64,000 bases of DNA. Origin: Cupriavidus sp. D384. Lineage in GTDB: Bacteria > Pseudomonadota > Gammaproteobacteria > Burkholderiales > Burkholderiaceae. A model generated the notes under the pieces. The model saw nothing but the letters and a program-made list of their open reading frames with translations. It was not told the origin of the DNA and did not search any database. The position numbers and the translations under genes were made by a program. The number at the start of each line of letters is the position of its first letter. The stretch's first letter is position 1. The stretch spans positions 124,001-188,000 of the forward strand of contig NZ_BBQI01000017.1 in assembly GCF_001652915.1 (NCBI RefSeq), read 5' to 3'. Below, in pieces: positions 18,027-26,846 of the stretch.

Positions 18027-19589
18027 TCAGTCGAACCCAAGCTCCTGGAGCTTCCGCGTAATCGTATTCCGGCCAATTCCGAGCCGGGTGGCTGCTTCCA
18101 CGCGACGCCCGCGCGTGACGCCGAGCGCGGCTTCCAGCACGGCCTTCTCGAAGCGGCGCGTCAATGCATCCATGACTTCCTGCTGCCCGGATTCCAGCAT
18201 CGACTTCGCCTCGCCGGCCAACAGGCTTTCCCAGCTTTGCGTGACGGCCGGTGCGGCATAGGCAGGCGCCATGGCCGGCGACGTCGCCACCATCGGCGGA
18301 CGCGTGGCTACCAGGGTGTCGCCATCGCTGCCAGGCGCGCCCATGCTGTAGTCGGACGTCTCCAGCGCATCGTAGTCGCCTGCCGGCCGCATTTCGGCGG
18401 CCATCGGGCGCGACGCCGACAGGCTTTCGCCGTGTCCGGCATCGATCATCTCGCGCGGCAGATCCTTGACCTCGATGGTCTGCGCCGGCGCCATCACGGT
18501 CAGCCAGTTGCACAGGTTTTCGAGCTGGCGGACGTTGCCTGGGAACGGCAACGTGCTGACATAGGTCAACGCGTCGTCCGACATGCGCTTGGGCTCGACA
18601 CCCAGTTCCTTGGCACTCTTCTGCAGGAAATGGCGCGCCAGCAGCGTGATGTCCTCGGGCCGCTCGCGCAGCGGCGGCAACCGCAGCCGGATCACGTTCA
18701 GCCGGTGGAACAAGTCCTCACGGAACAGCCCTTCCTTGACGCGGGTTTCCAGGTTCTGGTGGGTCGCGGCGATGACCCGCACGTTCGCGCGCAGCGGATT
18801 GTGGCCGCCCACGCGATAGAAATTGCCGTCCGACAGCACGCGCAGCAAGCGCGTCTGCAGATCGAATGGCATGTCGCCGATTTCGTCGAGGAACAGCGTG
18901 CCGCCCTCGGCCTGCTCGAAGCGGCCGCGGCGCATGGTCTGCGCGCCCGTGAACGCGCCGCGCTCATGGCCGAACAATTCCGACTCCAGCAGGTCCTTCG
19001 GGATCGCCGCCGTATTCAGTGCGATGAACGGGCCGTTGGCGCGCGGGCTGTGCTTGTGCAACGCACGCGCCACCAGTTCCTTGCCGGTACCAGACTCGCC
19101 GGTGATCATCACGGTCACATTCGACTGCGACAGCCGGCCAATGGCGCGGAACACGTCCTGCATGGCCGGCGCCTGGCCCAGGATCTCGGGCGCGTCGACT
19201 AGCCGATCGTCCATTTCCTCCTCGCGCAGGCTTTCCTCCAGCGCGCGGCGGATCAGTTCGACAGCCTTGTCGACATCGAACGGCTTGGCCAGGTATTCGA
19301 AGGCGCCGCCCTGGAAGGCGGCCACGGCGCTGTCCAGGTCCGAGTACGCGGTCATCACGATGACCGGCAGCCCGGGGTGGCGCGCCTTGATCGCCTGCAA
19401 CAGGTCCAGCCCCGACCCGCCAGGCATGCGGATATCGGAAATCAGGACTTGCGGCTCGTCCTCTTCCAACGCCGCGAGCACGTCGCGCACATTGGTAAAA
19501 CTGCGGGAGAGCAGGCTTTCACGGGCAAGGGCCTTTTCCAGGACCCAGCGGATTGATTGATCGTCGTCGACTATCCAGATCGGCTTCAT
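18027..19589 (-). CDS. ntrC: nitrogen regulation response regulator NtrC (GlnG)
   Basis: Sigma-54-dependent activator (520 aa) that turns on nitrogen-scavenging genes when phosphorylated by NtrB. Domains in order: receiver domain (MKPIWIVDDDQS; acceptor aspartate in LISDIRMPGG, D52), AAA+ domain with Walker A GESGTGKE, the sigma-54 contact loop GAFTGA, LFLDEIGDM, and a C-terminal Fis-type helix-turn-helix (TRLGIGRNTITRKLQELG). Start at 19589 gives the canonical receiver N-terminus; a 9-residue longer start exists. It lies 88 nt after ntrB. A sigma-54 promoter with NtrC-like sites precedes glnA in this window, its classic target. Confidence 0.96.
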   Translation of the reverse strand: MKPIWIVDDDQSIRWVLEKALARESLLSRSFTNVRDVLAALEEDEPQVLISDIRMPGGSGLDLLQAIKARHPGLPVIVMTAYSDLDSAVAAFQGGAFEYLAKPFDVDKAVELIRRALEESLREEEMDDRLVDAPEILGQAPAMQDVFRAIGRLSQSNVTVMITGESGTGKELVARALHKHSPRANGPFIALNTAAIPKDLLESELFGHERGAFTGAQTMRRGRFEQAEGGTLFLDEIGDMPFDLQTRLLRVLSDGNFYRVGGHNPLRANVRVIAATHQNLETRVKEGLFREDLFHRLNVIRLRLPPLRERPEDITLLARHFLQKSAKELGVEPKRMSDDALTYVSTLPFPGNVRQLENLCNWLTVMAPAQTIEVKDLPREMIDAGHGESLSASRPMAAEMRPAGDYDALETSDYSMGAPGSDGDTLVATRPPMVATSPAMAPAYAAPAVTQSWESLLAGEAKSMLESGQQEVMDALTRRFEKAVLEAALGVTRGRRVEAATRLGIGRNTITRKLQELGFD

Positions 19590-19677
19590 GTGCGTCGCTT
19601 GTCTGCTCGGTGTCATGTGGTCTCCCGTATGACCCGCTGGATCGCCGCGCCGGACGCGTCGATGTTTGGATCGACGG

Positions 19678-20859
19678 TCAGTGCAGCGGCAGCAGGATAC
19701 GGAAGTCGGTACAGCCCGGCCGGCTCTCGCATTCGATCAAGCCCTCGTGCTGCTGCACGAAGGTTTGAGCGAGTGTGAGACCGAGACCGCTACCGCCATC
19801 CCTCCCCGACACCAGCGGATAGAAGATGCGTTCGCGAATGTCCTCGGGGATGCCCGGGCCGTTGTCTATCACATGCAAGTCCAATGCCAGCTTGTACAAA
19901 CGCTTGGCAATCGTGACCTGGCGGGCCACCCGGGTCCGCAAGACGATCTGCGCGTCGCCCCCGGCGATGCGCTCGTGCAACGCCTGCGCCGCGTTGTGGA
20001 CGATGTTCAGCACGGCCTGGATCAGCTGCTCCATGTCGCCGCGCAGTTCCGGCAGGCTGGCATCGTAGTCGCGCACGATATCGAGCCCGTTCGGGAATTC
20101 GGCCAGTACCACCGAGCGCACACGCTCCAGCACCTCGTGGATATTGAGTTCGGAGACGATGTGCGGGTGCCGGTGCGGCTCCAGCAGCCGGTCCACCAGC
20201 GTCTGCAGGCGGTCCGACTCCTTGATGATGACCTGCGTGTACTCGCGCAGCGCACGCTCGGGCAGCTCGAACTCCAGCAGCTGCGCCGCCCCGCGGATGC
20301 CGCCCAGCGGGTTCTTGATCTCGTGCGCCAGATTGCGGATCAGTTCCTTGTTGGCCGATGTCAGGTCGATCAGGCGCTCCTCGCGGTCGCTGCGCACCTT
20401 CTGCTCGTTGAGCAGGATCTCGACCAGCACCGTGCTCGAAAAGCCTTCGATGCCACCCACCACCACGTGGGCATGCAGCGGCTCCTGCAGCGGCGGGCGC
20501 AGCACCAGGTCCTGCCGGCGCACATCCACCTGCCGGGCCATGACCGACTCGATCATCGCGTCGAGTTCTTCCGACGCCCCGAACAGGTCGGGCAGCGTCA
20601 GTTCCACCATGGCCTTGCGCGACATGGCAAAGCTGGCCTCGGCGGCCGGGTTGGCGTAGACCACCTGCAGCCCCGGCTGGCGCACCAGCAGCACCGGATT
20701 CGCCACCACATCCAGGCCGGGATGAAATGCGACGTCGCCCAATGGCACGATATCGGCATCGCGCGCTACCAGGGCTTCAGTATCGGCCACGCCCGGCTTG
20801 CGGTCGGCCCCGGTAACCTTGCGCGAAACTCCGCGAATCAGGCGACGCATCGGTTTCAA
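19678..20859 (-). CDS. ntrB: nitrogen regulation sensor kinase NtrB (GlnL)
   Basis: Cytosolic histidine kinase/phosphatase (393 aa) that controls NtrC in response to PII proteins. An N-terminal PAS domain (about 48-110) is followed by the dimerisation/phosphoacceptor helix with NLAHEIKNPLGG (H179), the N-box IVHNAAQAL, and ATP lid DNGPGIPEDIRERIFYP with GSGLGLTLA. No membrane helix. Its start overlaps the stop of the preceding DUF4124 gene in an ATGA junction, so the two are likely translationally coupled. Confidence 0.95.
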   Translation of the reverse strand: MKPMRRLIRGVSRKVTGADRKPGVADTEALVARDADIVPLGDVAFHPGLDVVANPVLLVRQPGLQVVYANPAAEASFAMSRKAMVELTLPDLFGASEELDAMIESVMARQVDVRRQDLVLRPPLQEPLHAHVVVGGIEGFSSTVLVEILLNEQKVRSDREERLIDLTSANKELIRNLAHEIKNPLGGIRGAAQLLEFELPERALREYTQVIIKESDRLQTLVDRLLEPHRHPHIVSELNIHEVLERVRSVVLAEFPNGLDIVRDYDASLPELRGDMEQLIQAVLNIVHNAAQALHERIAGGDAQIVLRTRVARQVTIAKRLYKLALDLHVIDNGPGIPEDIRERIFYPLVSGRDGGSGLGLTLAQTFVQQHEGLIECESRPGCTDFRILLPLH

Positions 20860-21368
20860 TCCTTCAGATTCGACAGTTCCCGCCGCAGCGATGCCACATT
20901 GGCTTCACTGCGAGCAACGTCATCGCGCAACCGTGCGGTGCGATCCAGATATTTTTGATAGTTGCGCTCGTTGCCCTGGCGCTCGGGCTCGCCGTTGTTG
21001 TACTCGGCGCGCAGCCCGGCCAGCTTGGATTCCTCGGACTGCAGCTCCTGCTCCAGCACCGCCCGGCGCTCGCCGTCGCGGGTCCGCTGGGTTGCGCTGT
21101 CCACGCGCGGGAAGGCCGCGGGCGACGTGGCAGCCGGCTTGGCGGCCGATGTCACGGCGCCGCTGCTGCGCCCGCCGGGCACCGTCACCACATCGGGCAG
21201 GTTGAGCTTCTTGCAGTCCTTGCCACCGCTGCTGCCGTTGCGGTACTCGGGCACGCCGTTGGCGCCCTTGCACATGTACACATCCGACGACTGCGCCGCG
21301 GCGGGCGCGGCCCAGACGGCCAGCGCCACGGCAGCCATCGTCACCAGAATGGGGAAACCCACACGCAT
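20856..21368 (-). CDS. DUF4124-domain secreted protein
   Basis: Function unknown. With the start at 21368 (MRVGFPILVTMAAV) the protein has 170 residues, a clear Sec signal peptide ending APAAAQ, and a small DUF4124-type domain (SDVYMCKGANGVPEYRN, with two cysteines). The C-terminal half is a charged coiled-coil (about 100-170: ERRAVLEQELQSEESKL and following). Longer in-frame starts up to 21554 exist but lack Shine-Dalgarno support. It sits between glnA and ntrB and overlaps ntrB by 4 nt. Genes of this type precede ntrB in related genomes, but no role in nitrogen control is established. Confidence 0.8.
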   Translation of the reverse strand: MRVGFPILVTMAAVALAVWAAPAAAQSSDVYMCKGANGVPEYRNGSSGGKDCKKLNLPDVVTVPGGRSSGAVTSAAKPAATSPAAFPRVDSATQRTRDGERRAVLEQELQSEESKLAGLRAEYNNGEPERQGNERNYQKYLDRTARLRDDVARSEANVASLRRELSNLKD

Positions 21369-21487
21369 TTGGTGCGGCAGCGCGCCGCCGGCCATGCTGA
21401 AGACCTTGTTCGAAATGGCGTTCATGAACATCGACATGAAGGTTGGGAAAAGGAGCCCCATTCTAGCGAGCAACGTCGCTGCAAAAC

Positions 21488-21513
21488 AAAAAGGGACAGC
21501 CGAAGCCGCCCCT
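21488..21513 (-). terminator. terminator after glnA
   Basis: On the minus strand a 9-bp stem (21505-21513 with 21492-21500, two G-T pairs) with a TTCG loop is followed by five Ts. It lies about 50 nt after the glnA stop and separates glnA from the DUF4124-ntrB-ntrC transcript. Confidence 0.85.
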
Positions 21514-21562
21514 TCCTGGTGCAAGTGTTGCCCGGTCACAACCTGGCAACCCACTTATCGCT

Positions 21563-22978
21563 TTACAGCGAGTAGTACATGTCGAACTCGATCGGGTGAG
21601 TGGTCATGCGGAAACGCGTGACTTCTTCCATCTTGAGTTCGATGTACGCATCGATCATCGAGTTCGAGAACACACCGCCGCGGGTCAGGAACTCGCGATC
21701 GTTGTCCAGGTACTCCAGCGACTGGTCGAGGCTCGAGCAGACGGTCGGGATCTTTGCGTCTTCTTCCGGCGGCAGGTCGTACAGGTTCTTGTCGGCAGCT
21801 TCGCCCGGGTGGATCTTGTTCATCACGCCGTCCAGGCCGGCCATCAGCAGTGCCGAGAAGCCCAGGTACGGGTTCATCAGCGGATCCGGGAAACGCGTTT
21901 CGATACGGCGGCCCTTCGGGTTCGCAACGTACGGAATACGGATCGAGGCCGAGCGGTTGCGGGCCGAGTAGGCCAGCTTCACCGGGGCTTCGAAGCCCGG
22001 CACCAGGCGCTTGTACGAGTTCGTGCCCGGGTTCGTGATGGCGTTCAGGGCGCGGGCGTGCTTGATGATGCCGCCGATGTAGTACAGCGCGAATTCCGAC
22101 AGGCCGGCGTAGCCGTTGCCTGCGAACAGGTTCTGGCCGTCCTTCCATACGGACTGGTGAACGTGCATGCCCGAACCGTTGTCGCCCACGACCGGCTTCG
22201 GCATGAACGTGGCGGTCTTGCCGTAGGTGTGCGCGACGTTCTGGATCACGTACTTCTGCAGCTGCGTCCAGTCGGCGCGTTGCACCAGCGTGCTGAAGCG
22301 CGTGCCGATTTCGTTCTGGCCCTGGCCAGCCACTTCGTGGTGGTGCACTTCAACCGGAATGCCCAGCGATTCCAGAATCAGGCACATTTCCGAACGCATG
22401 TCCTGGAACGTGTCGATCGGGGCAACCGGGAAGTAGCCGCCCTTCTTGCCCGGACGGTGGCCGCTGTTGCCGTGCTCGAATTCCTTGCCCGACGACCACG
22501 GAGCTTCTTCCGACTGGATCTTCACCGAGCAGCCCTGCATGTCGATGTTCCAGGTCACGCCGTCGAAGATGAAGAATTCGGGTTCCGGACCGAAGAAGGC
22601 GGTGTCGCCCAGGCCGGTGCTCTTCAGGTAGGCCTCGGCGCGCTTGGCGATCGAGCGCGGGTCGCGGTCATAGCCCTTGCCGTCCGACGGTTCGATCACG
22701 TCGCAGGTCAGGACCAGGGTCGGTTCTTCATAGAACGGGTCGATGTAGGCGGTACCCGAGTCCGGCATCAGCAGCATGTCCGAGGCTTCGATACCCTTCC
22801 AGCCCGCGATGGACGAACCGTCAAAGGCGTGGCCGCTTTCGAACTTGTCTTCGTCGAAGTGCGACGTCGGAACCGAAACGTGCTGTTCCTTGCCCTTGGT
22901 ATCCGTGAAGCGGAAATCGACGAACTTGACGTCGTTTTCCTTCACGAGCTTCATCACATCTGCAACGCTCTGCGCCAT
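21563..22978 (-). CDS. glnA: glutamine synthetase type I
   Basis: Dodecameric GSI (471 aa) that makes glutamine from glutamate, ammonia and ATP. Seen: N-terminal [17 protein letters not shown], the FDGSSIAGW loop, the metal/ATP-binding [10 protein letters not shown], and NLYDLPPEE with the tyrosine adenylylated by GlnE in beta-subtype enzymes. The start [12 protein letters not shown] at 22978 is set by a good AGGAGA six nt upstream and by alignment to the family. A sigma-54 promoter and NtrC-like sites lie upstream; the NtrBC genes lie downstream. Confidence 0.98.
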   Translation of the reverse strand: MAQSVADVMKLVKENDVKFVDFRFTDTKGKEQHVSVPTSHFDEDKFESGHAFDGSSIAGWKGIEASDMLLMPDSGTAYIDPFYEEPTLVLTCDVIEPSDGKGYDRDPRSIAKRAEAYLKSTGLGDTAFFGPEPEFFIFDGVTWNIDMQGCSVKIQSEEAPWSSGKEFEHGNSGHRPGKKGGYFPVAPIDTFQDMRSEMCLILESLGIPVEVHHHEVAGQGQNEIGTRFSTLVQRADWTQLQKYVIQNVAHTYGKTATFMPKPVVGDNGSGMHVHQSVWKDGQNLFAGNGYAGLSEFALYYIGGIIKHARALNAITNPGTNSYKRLVPGFEAPVKLAYSARNRSASIRIPYVANPKGRRIETRFPDPLMNPYLGFSALLMAGLDGVMNKIHPGEAADKNLYDLPPEEDAKIPTVCSSLDQSLEYLDNDREFLTRGGVFSNSMIDAYIELKMEEVTRFRMTTHPIEFDMYYSL

Positions 22979-23078
22979 GCCTATCTCCTGGAAATTCGAG
23001 GCTGTGTCTGAGAAAGCCATTGTTGGTGCGACCTCCGGACCTGCCGATCTGGCCGCCCCAAAAGGGACGAAGGATGTT

Positions 23079-23094
23079 AGCAGAAAGCGTGCCA
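23079..23094 (-). promoter_or_regulatory. sigma-54 promoter of glnA
   Basis: The minus strand reads TGGCACGCTTTCTGCT. This matches the -24/-12 consensus TGGCACG-N4-TTGCW at all but one position and keeps the exact GG-to-GC spacing. The start of transcription would be near 23068, giving a leader of about 90 nt before glnA. Confidence 0.88.
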
Positions 23095-23180
23095 ACGCCG
23101 GTCCCAAGCGGGGCGCCAATCGCACAGACTTCCCGAAAAACGTGCATCTGCCTGTCAGACCGCACCGCCACGGGGGATGC

Positions 23181-23196
23181 GGATTGCATGCAATCC
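23181..23196. promoter_or_regulatory. perfect 16-bp palindrome upstream of glnA, regulator unknown
   Basis: GGATTGCATGCAATCC is fully self-complementary. It lies between the sigma-54 promoter and the NtrC-like sites. It could be an operator for an unidentified dimeric regulator, an additional promoter element, or chance. Confidence 0.4.
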
Positions 23197-23258
23197 CGGC
23201 TGCCGGCCTGCACCCGCCTCGCTTTACCGATACGGATCATCAGGCCCGACACCCATGA

Positions 23259-23275
23259 AACACCATTCTGGTGCA
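23259..23275. promoter_or_regulatory. NtrC-like enhancer site 1 upstream of glnA
   Basis: The site contains CACCATTCTGGTGCA; its right half TGGTGCA is an exact NtrC half-site, and the left half matches 5 of 7. It is about 200 bp upstream of the inferred sigma-54 start, a normal enhancer distance. Confidence 0.7.
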
Positions 23276-23289
23276 TGATTCAAGCTACA

Positions 23290-23304
23290 GCACCGATTCA
23301 GTGC
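23290..23304. promoter_or_regulatory. NtrC-like enhancer site 2 upstream of glnA
   Basis: GCACCGATTCAGTGC forms an inverted repeat GCAC-N7-GTGC close to the NtrC consensus. Its centre is 30 bp from site 1, three helical turns, as in the paired enhancer of E. coli glnA. Confidence 0.6.
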
Positions 23305-23509
23305 CAAACACGGTGAGACGCACTTGTTTGGCACCAAAACAGCGCACCGGGATTGCCGCCATTTTTCGGGCCGCTCGCAACGGCCGGGCGCTAGAATAGC
23401 GCCGATTGGGGCTGACTCCCAGCAAAGATTGGGCTTTGTTGCCAACACACCGGCAAGCCGTCCGATTGCGCCCGTTTTGACCGCTTTCTTATTGACTCCG
23501 TCACACAGA

Positions 23510-23974
23510 ATGACTACCCGAGACACCCTCCTCCAGGCCGCCCACGCACGTCAGCAACAGGGGCAGCTCGCCTACTACGGCGCCCTCACCCCGCAGGAAG
23601 CCTACGCGCTGCTGCAGGCCGATCCCAAGGCCGTGCTGGTCGACGTGCGCACCCAGGCCGAGCTTGACTGGGTGGGCGGCGTGGCGCTGCCTGACGAACA
23701 GTTCGTGCACGTCGAATGGTCGACCTACCCGGGTGGCACCCAGAACCCGGATTTCGTGGCCGAACTGAAGGCTCGTGTGCCGCAGGATGCACCGGTGCTG
23801 TTCCTGTGCCGCAGCGCCGCACGCTCCAAGCACGCCGCGCGCGTGGCGACCGAGGCCGGCTACACGCTGGCCATGGATGTGCTGGAAGGATTCGAGGGCG
23901 CGCGCGACGACGACCACCACCGCAAGACCGTGGAAGGCTGGTGCTTCCGCGGCCTGCCGTGGCACGGCGCCTGA
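23510..23974 (+). CDS. rhodanese-like domain protein
   Basis: Single-domain sulfurtransferase-type protein (154 aa), probably cytosolic. Seen: VLVDVRTQAELDWVG at the start of the rhodanese fold and the active-site loop FLCRSAARS with the persulfide cysteine C100. The start MTTRDTLL at 23510 fits the domain; longer open frame upstream lies in the glnA control region. No cellular partner is apparent; it is divergent from glnA and ends at a strong terminator. Confidence 0.9.
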   Translation: MTTRDTLLQAAHARQQQGQLAYYGALTPQEAYALLQADPKAVLVDVRTQAELDWVGGVALPDEQFVHVEWSTYPGGTQNPDFVAELKARVPQDAPVLFLCRSAARSKHAARVATEAGYTLAMDVLEGFEGARDDDHHRKTVEGWCFRGLPWHGA

Positions 23975-24001
23975 GTCCGCCCCTCGGCACGCCCGGCAAA
24001 C

Positions 24002-24036
24002 AAAAAGCGCATCACAATCGTGATGCGCTTTTTTTC
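24002..24036. terminator. bidirectional terminator between the rhodanese gene and the CinA-like gene
   Basis: Arms 24002-24015 and 24020-24033 are perfectly complementary over 14 bp around an AATC loop, with an A-run on one side and a T-run on the other. It serves both convergent genes. Confidence 0.93.
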
Positions 24037-24062
24037 GCCTTGCGGCGCTCGGCCGCTCCGCC

Positions 24063-24863
24063 CTACTGCTCGACGATCTCGAACCCCATCGCCCGCACGC
24101 CCTCGATCAGCATCGCATAGGCGGGCGCCACCAGGTCGGCCGATCCCTTCACGCCCAGGTCGATATGGCGGCGCGCCAGGCGGTCGCCACGGGTGACGTC
24201 GCCCACCGACGGCAGGCTGAACACGCGGATGCCCGGGAACGTGGCCTCCACCTGCTCCATCAGCGGCGTCAGCGTCGACTCCGGCGCCTCGAACACATAG
24301 AACGCGCGCGACTGCTCCGCGTCGAGGTGGAACAGGTGCGTGTAGTAGTGGTCGAGCACCCACTCCATCATCGGCCACGCCATTACCGGGAAGCCGGGCA
24401 TGAAGTGGTGGTCGGCCACCGAAAAGCCCGGAATGCGGTTGTAGCTGTTCGGGATGATGCGCGCGCCCACCGGGAACTCGCCCATCTTGAACCGGTGCTG
24501 GTTCTCGGGTGTATTCAGGTCGGCCTTGACCGGGTCGCCATTGGCCGTCTCGGCGATGCGCAGCGCGATCTGTTCGCGTGCGTCCGGATGCAGCGCCAGA
24601 TCCACGCCCAGCGCCGCCGCCGCGCACTGGCGCGTATGGTCGTCCGGCGTGGCGCCGATGCCGCCGGTGCAGAACACGACATCCGGCCCGGCGAACGTAC
24701 GCCGCAACGTGGCGGTAATGCGACCGCGTTCGTCGCCCACATACTCGGCCCAGTCCAGCGCGAGGCCGCGCTCGCCCAGCAGCTCGATCGCGCGGCGCAT
24801 GTGCTTGTCCTCGCGCCGTCCGGAAAGGATCTCGTCGCCGATGACAATCAAACCGAAACCCAT
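24063..24863 (-). CDS. molybdopterin-binding-domain protein (CinA/MoaB-like, competence-damage family)
   Basis: Protein of 266 aa with the MoCF-biosynthesis (MoaB/MogA) fold used by CinA-family proteins. Seen: IVIGDEILSGRREDKH at 6-21, VFCTGGIGATPDDHT near residue 65, and NSYNRIPGFSV. It lacks the C-terminal amidohydrolase domain of full CinA, so it is the short form. Substrate unknown; members include ADP-ribose pyrophosphatases and nicotinamide-nucleotide deamidase relatives. It is followed 36 nt upstream by the EI24 gene on the same strand, so the two may be cotranscribed. Confidence 0.88.
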   Translation of the reverse strand: MGFGLIVIGDEILSGRREDKHMRRAIELLGERGLALDWAEYVGDERGRITATLRRTFAGPDVVFCTGGIGATPDDHTRQCAAAALGVDLALHPDAREQIALRIAETANGDPVKADLNTPENQHRFKMGEFPVGARIIPNSYNRIPGFSVADHHFMPGFPVMAWPMMEWVLDHYYTHLFHLDAEQSRAFYVFEAPESTLTPLMEQVEATFPGIRVFSLPSVGDVTRGDRLARRHIDLGVKGSADLVAPAYAMLIEGVRAMGFEIVEQ

Positions 24864-24899
24864 GATGCCCCTCTTGGTTGAAGACTCAGGATGGAAGAC

Positions 24900-25781
24900 T
24901 TACGACTGGCCGATCTGGCGCACGTCCGACGGCGCCAGGTCGATCACGTCGCCCGGCAGCGGCGACGCCGATGGCGGCGCGGCTGCGGCCCGTTCGGCAC
25001 GCAGGTCCGCCAGCGCACGCAGGCAGAAGTGACCGAACCACAGCGCCGAGAAGATGAAGATCAGCACATAGAGCCAGAGCGTGCCGGCCAGCACGACCGG
25101 AAACAGGAAGATGATGACAGCCGACCAAACCCACAGCAAGGTGGGCGCGGACCCCAGCAGGCCCACCACCACGCCGATGGTCAGCAGCGGAATGCGATGG
25201 CGCTTCATCAGCGTCTTGCGCTCCTCGGCCGTGGCGTGCTCGGAAAGCGCGTCGTACGTCATCACGCGGTAGGTCAGCCAGCCCCACAGCACAGGCGGAA
25301 TCAGCGCGAAGAACGGCGGAATCAGCCACAGCGGCAGCGTGACCAGCACCAGCAGCAGGAACACGACAGTATTGCCCAGCGCCTGGAACACGCTGCCGGC
25401 GATGCTGCCGCCGTGCGCCTTCTGCAGGTCCGGATAGGCGCGCTCCAGGTGTTTCACCACGGCCGGCACCGAAAACAGGCTGATGAAGATCAGCATCGAA
25501 GCGATGACCAGCGGAATCGCCAGCGTGAGCACGAAAAGCGGCGCCACCACGCTGCGCAGCGACTGCAGGCCCGCCCAGTCGAGCACGGAATAGATCCAGC
25601 TCGTGAACATCGAGCCTTCCAGCAGCGCGCGGGCGGTGCCCATGATCGGGTCCCAGCCCCACCAGATCAGGCCGCCCCACAGGGCCGTGGCCAGGACGAA
25701 CGGAATGACGGTCAGCATCAGCATGCGCGGATGCAGCTGGCTGACCACGGCGCGCCCAAACGCGCGAAGGATATCGTTCAT
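24900..25781 (-). CDS. EI24/CysZ-like integral membrane protein
   Basis: Membrane protein (293 aa) with about six hydrophobic segments (for example around residues 22-45, 75-105, 135-165, 200-260). The layout and the segment around PPFFALIPPVLWGWLTYRV fit the EI24 domain (Pfam EI24), which includes the sulfate transporter CysZ. Sequence identity to CysZ is not obvious, so substrate is unknown. The C-terminal tail (from about 270) is polar and cytosolic. Confidence 0.8.
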   Translation of the reverse strand: MNDILRAFGRAVVSQLHPRMLMLTVIPFVLATALWGGLIWWGWDPIMGTARALLEGSMFTSWIYSVLDWAGLQSLRSVVAPLFVLTLAIPLVIASMLIFISLFSVPAVVKHLERAYPDLQKAHGGSIAGSVFQALGNTVVFLLLVLVTLPLWLIPPFFALIPPVLWGWLTYRVMTYDALSEHATAEERKTLMKRHRIPLLTIGVVVGLLGSAPTLLWVWSAVIIFLFPVVLAGTLWLYVLIFIFSALWFGHFCLRALADLRAERAAAAPPSASPLPGDVIDLAPSDVRQIGQS

Positions 25782-25850
25782 GCAGCGATCTGCGAAAAAG
25801 AGTGTTCAGGAAAGCCACCAGAGCCTAGCACAGCCCAGGGGGCGTTCCCA

Positions 25851-26846
25851 TCACCCCAGACGCAAAAGCCGCTTGATGCCCAGCCATTGCTGGGACAGGA
25901 AGCCGGCGCCATAGTTGCGCCCGCGCCCCGTGGGCGGCGGCAGCTGGTCGCGAATGCCGGTGGGATAGTAGACGTCGGTGAAGACGGCCGTGCGGAACAG
26001 CATGTCCCACCACGGGAAGATCACGCCGTAGTTGCAGCCACCCAGCCGCACCGGCCTGCCATCGCTGCCGGCGCGCTCGTGCCCGAGCCCCACGGCATGG
26101 TGGGTGCGATGAAAGCGCGGCGAGATCAGCAGCCGTTCGCCCAGCCAGCCGAAGTTCAGCTTCAGGTTGGCGTGCTGCAGGCTCTGCAGCAGTTGCGACA
26201 GCGCCACCAGCAGCACGTACTGCGACGGCTCCACGCCCACGGCCAGCGCCGCCGTGGCGAAGACGGCATCGCGCAGGATATCGTCCAGCAGGTGGTTACG
26301 GTTGTCGCTCCACAGCGTCATCTGCTGCTGGCTGTGATGCACCGCGTGCAGGCTCCACCACCAGCGGTAGGTGTGCGACAGCCGGTGGTACCAGTAGTCG
26401 AGCAGGTCGAACAGCAGCAGGTAGACGAAGAAGCTGACCAGCGGCACCGACGTCACGCCCGGCCACCAGTCTTCGACGTTGATGCGCTGCCAGCCCAGCA
26501 GGCGCAGGTGGCCTTCCAGCCCGTCCATCAGCGGCGCCAGCAGGAAGAACATGGCGAGCCGGAACACACCCAGGCGGTGGAACACCGTATAGAACATGTC
26601 GGTCCGGATGGCGCGGCGGTCGGTCACCGCTTCCACAGGGCGCAGCTTTTCGAGCGGGCCCAGGATGAGCACCATCACGGCGATCTGCACCACGCCCACC
26701 AGCAACCATTCGGTGCCGGTAAAGGCGTCCTCCGCATAGCCGCCAAAACCGAGGTTGTAGACCACGGGCAGGATCACGTCCTGGAATACCGTGGCCTCGA
26801 TCTGGCCGACCCAGAGATTGAGCCAGTTAGTAAAGGCGTCCCACAT
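25851..26846 (-). CDS. sterol desaturase / fatty acid hydroxylase family membrane protein
   Basis: Di-iron membrane oxygenase-type protein (331 aa). Seen: several hydrophobic segments and the three histidine clusters of the superfamily, HRLSH, HAVHH and HRTHH, which would ligate two irons at the cytosolic face. Substrate unknown; bacterial members act on hopanoids, carotenoids or fatty acyl chains. The start MWDAFTNW at 26846 overlaps the stop of the deacetylase gene (TAATG), so translation is coupled. It is the last gene of a three-gene cluster with a deacetylase and a beta-propeller protein. Confidence 0.88.
   Translation of the reverse strand: MWDAFTNWLNLWVGQIEATVFQDVILPVVYNLGFGGYAEDAFTGTEWLLVGVVQIAVMVLILGPLEKLRPVEAVTDRRAIRTDMFYTVFHRLGVFRLAMFFLLAPLMDGLEGHLRLLGWQRINVEDWWPGVTSVPLVSFFVYLLLFDLLDYWYHRLSHTYRWWWSLHAVHHSQQQMTLWSDNRNHLLDDILRDAVFATAALAVGVEPSQYVLLVALSQLLQSLQHANLKLNFGWLGERLLISPRFHRTHHAVGLGHERAGSDGRPVRLGGCNYGVIFPWWDMLFRTAVFTDVYYPTGIRDQLPPPTGRGRNYGAGFLSQQWLGIKRLLRLG

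Noticed and set aside
23320-23345. Second sigma-54-like sequence TGGCACCAAAACAGC on the plus strand before the rhodanese gene
   Set aside because: The -24 half fits, but the -12 half is CAGC rather than TTGC, and it is about 175 bp from the gene; too weak to call.
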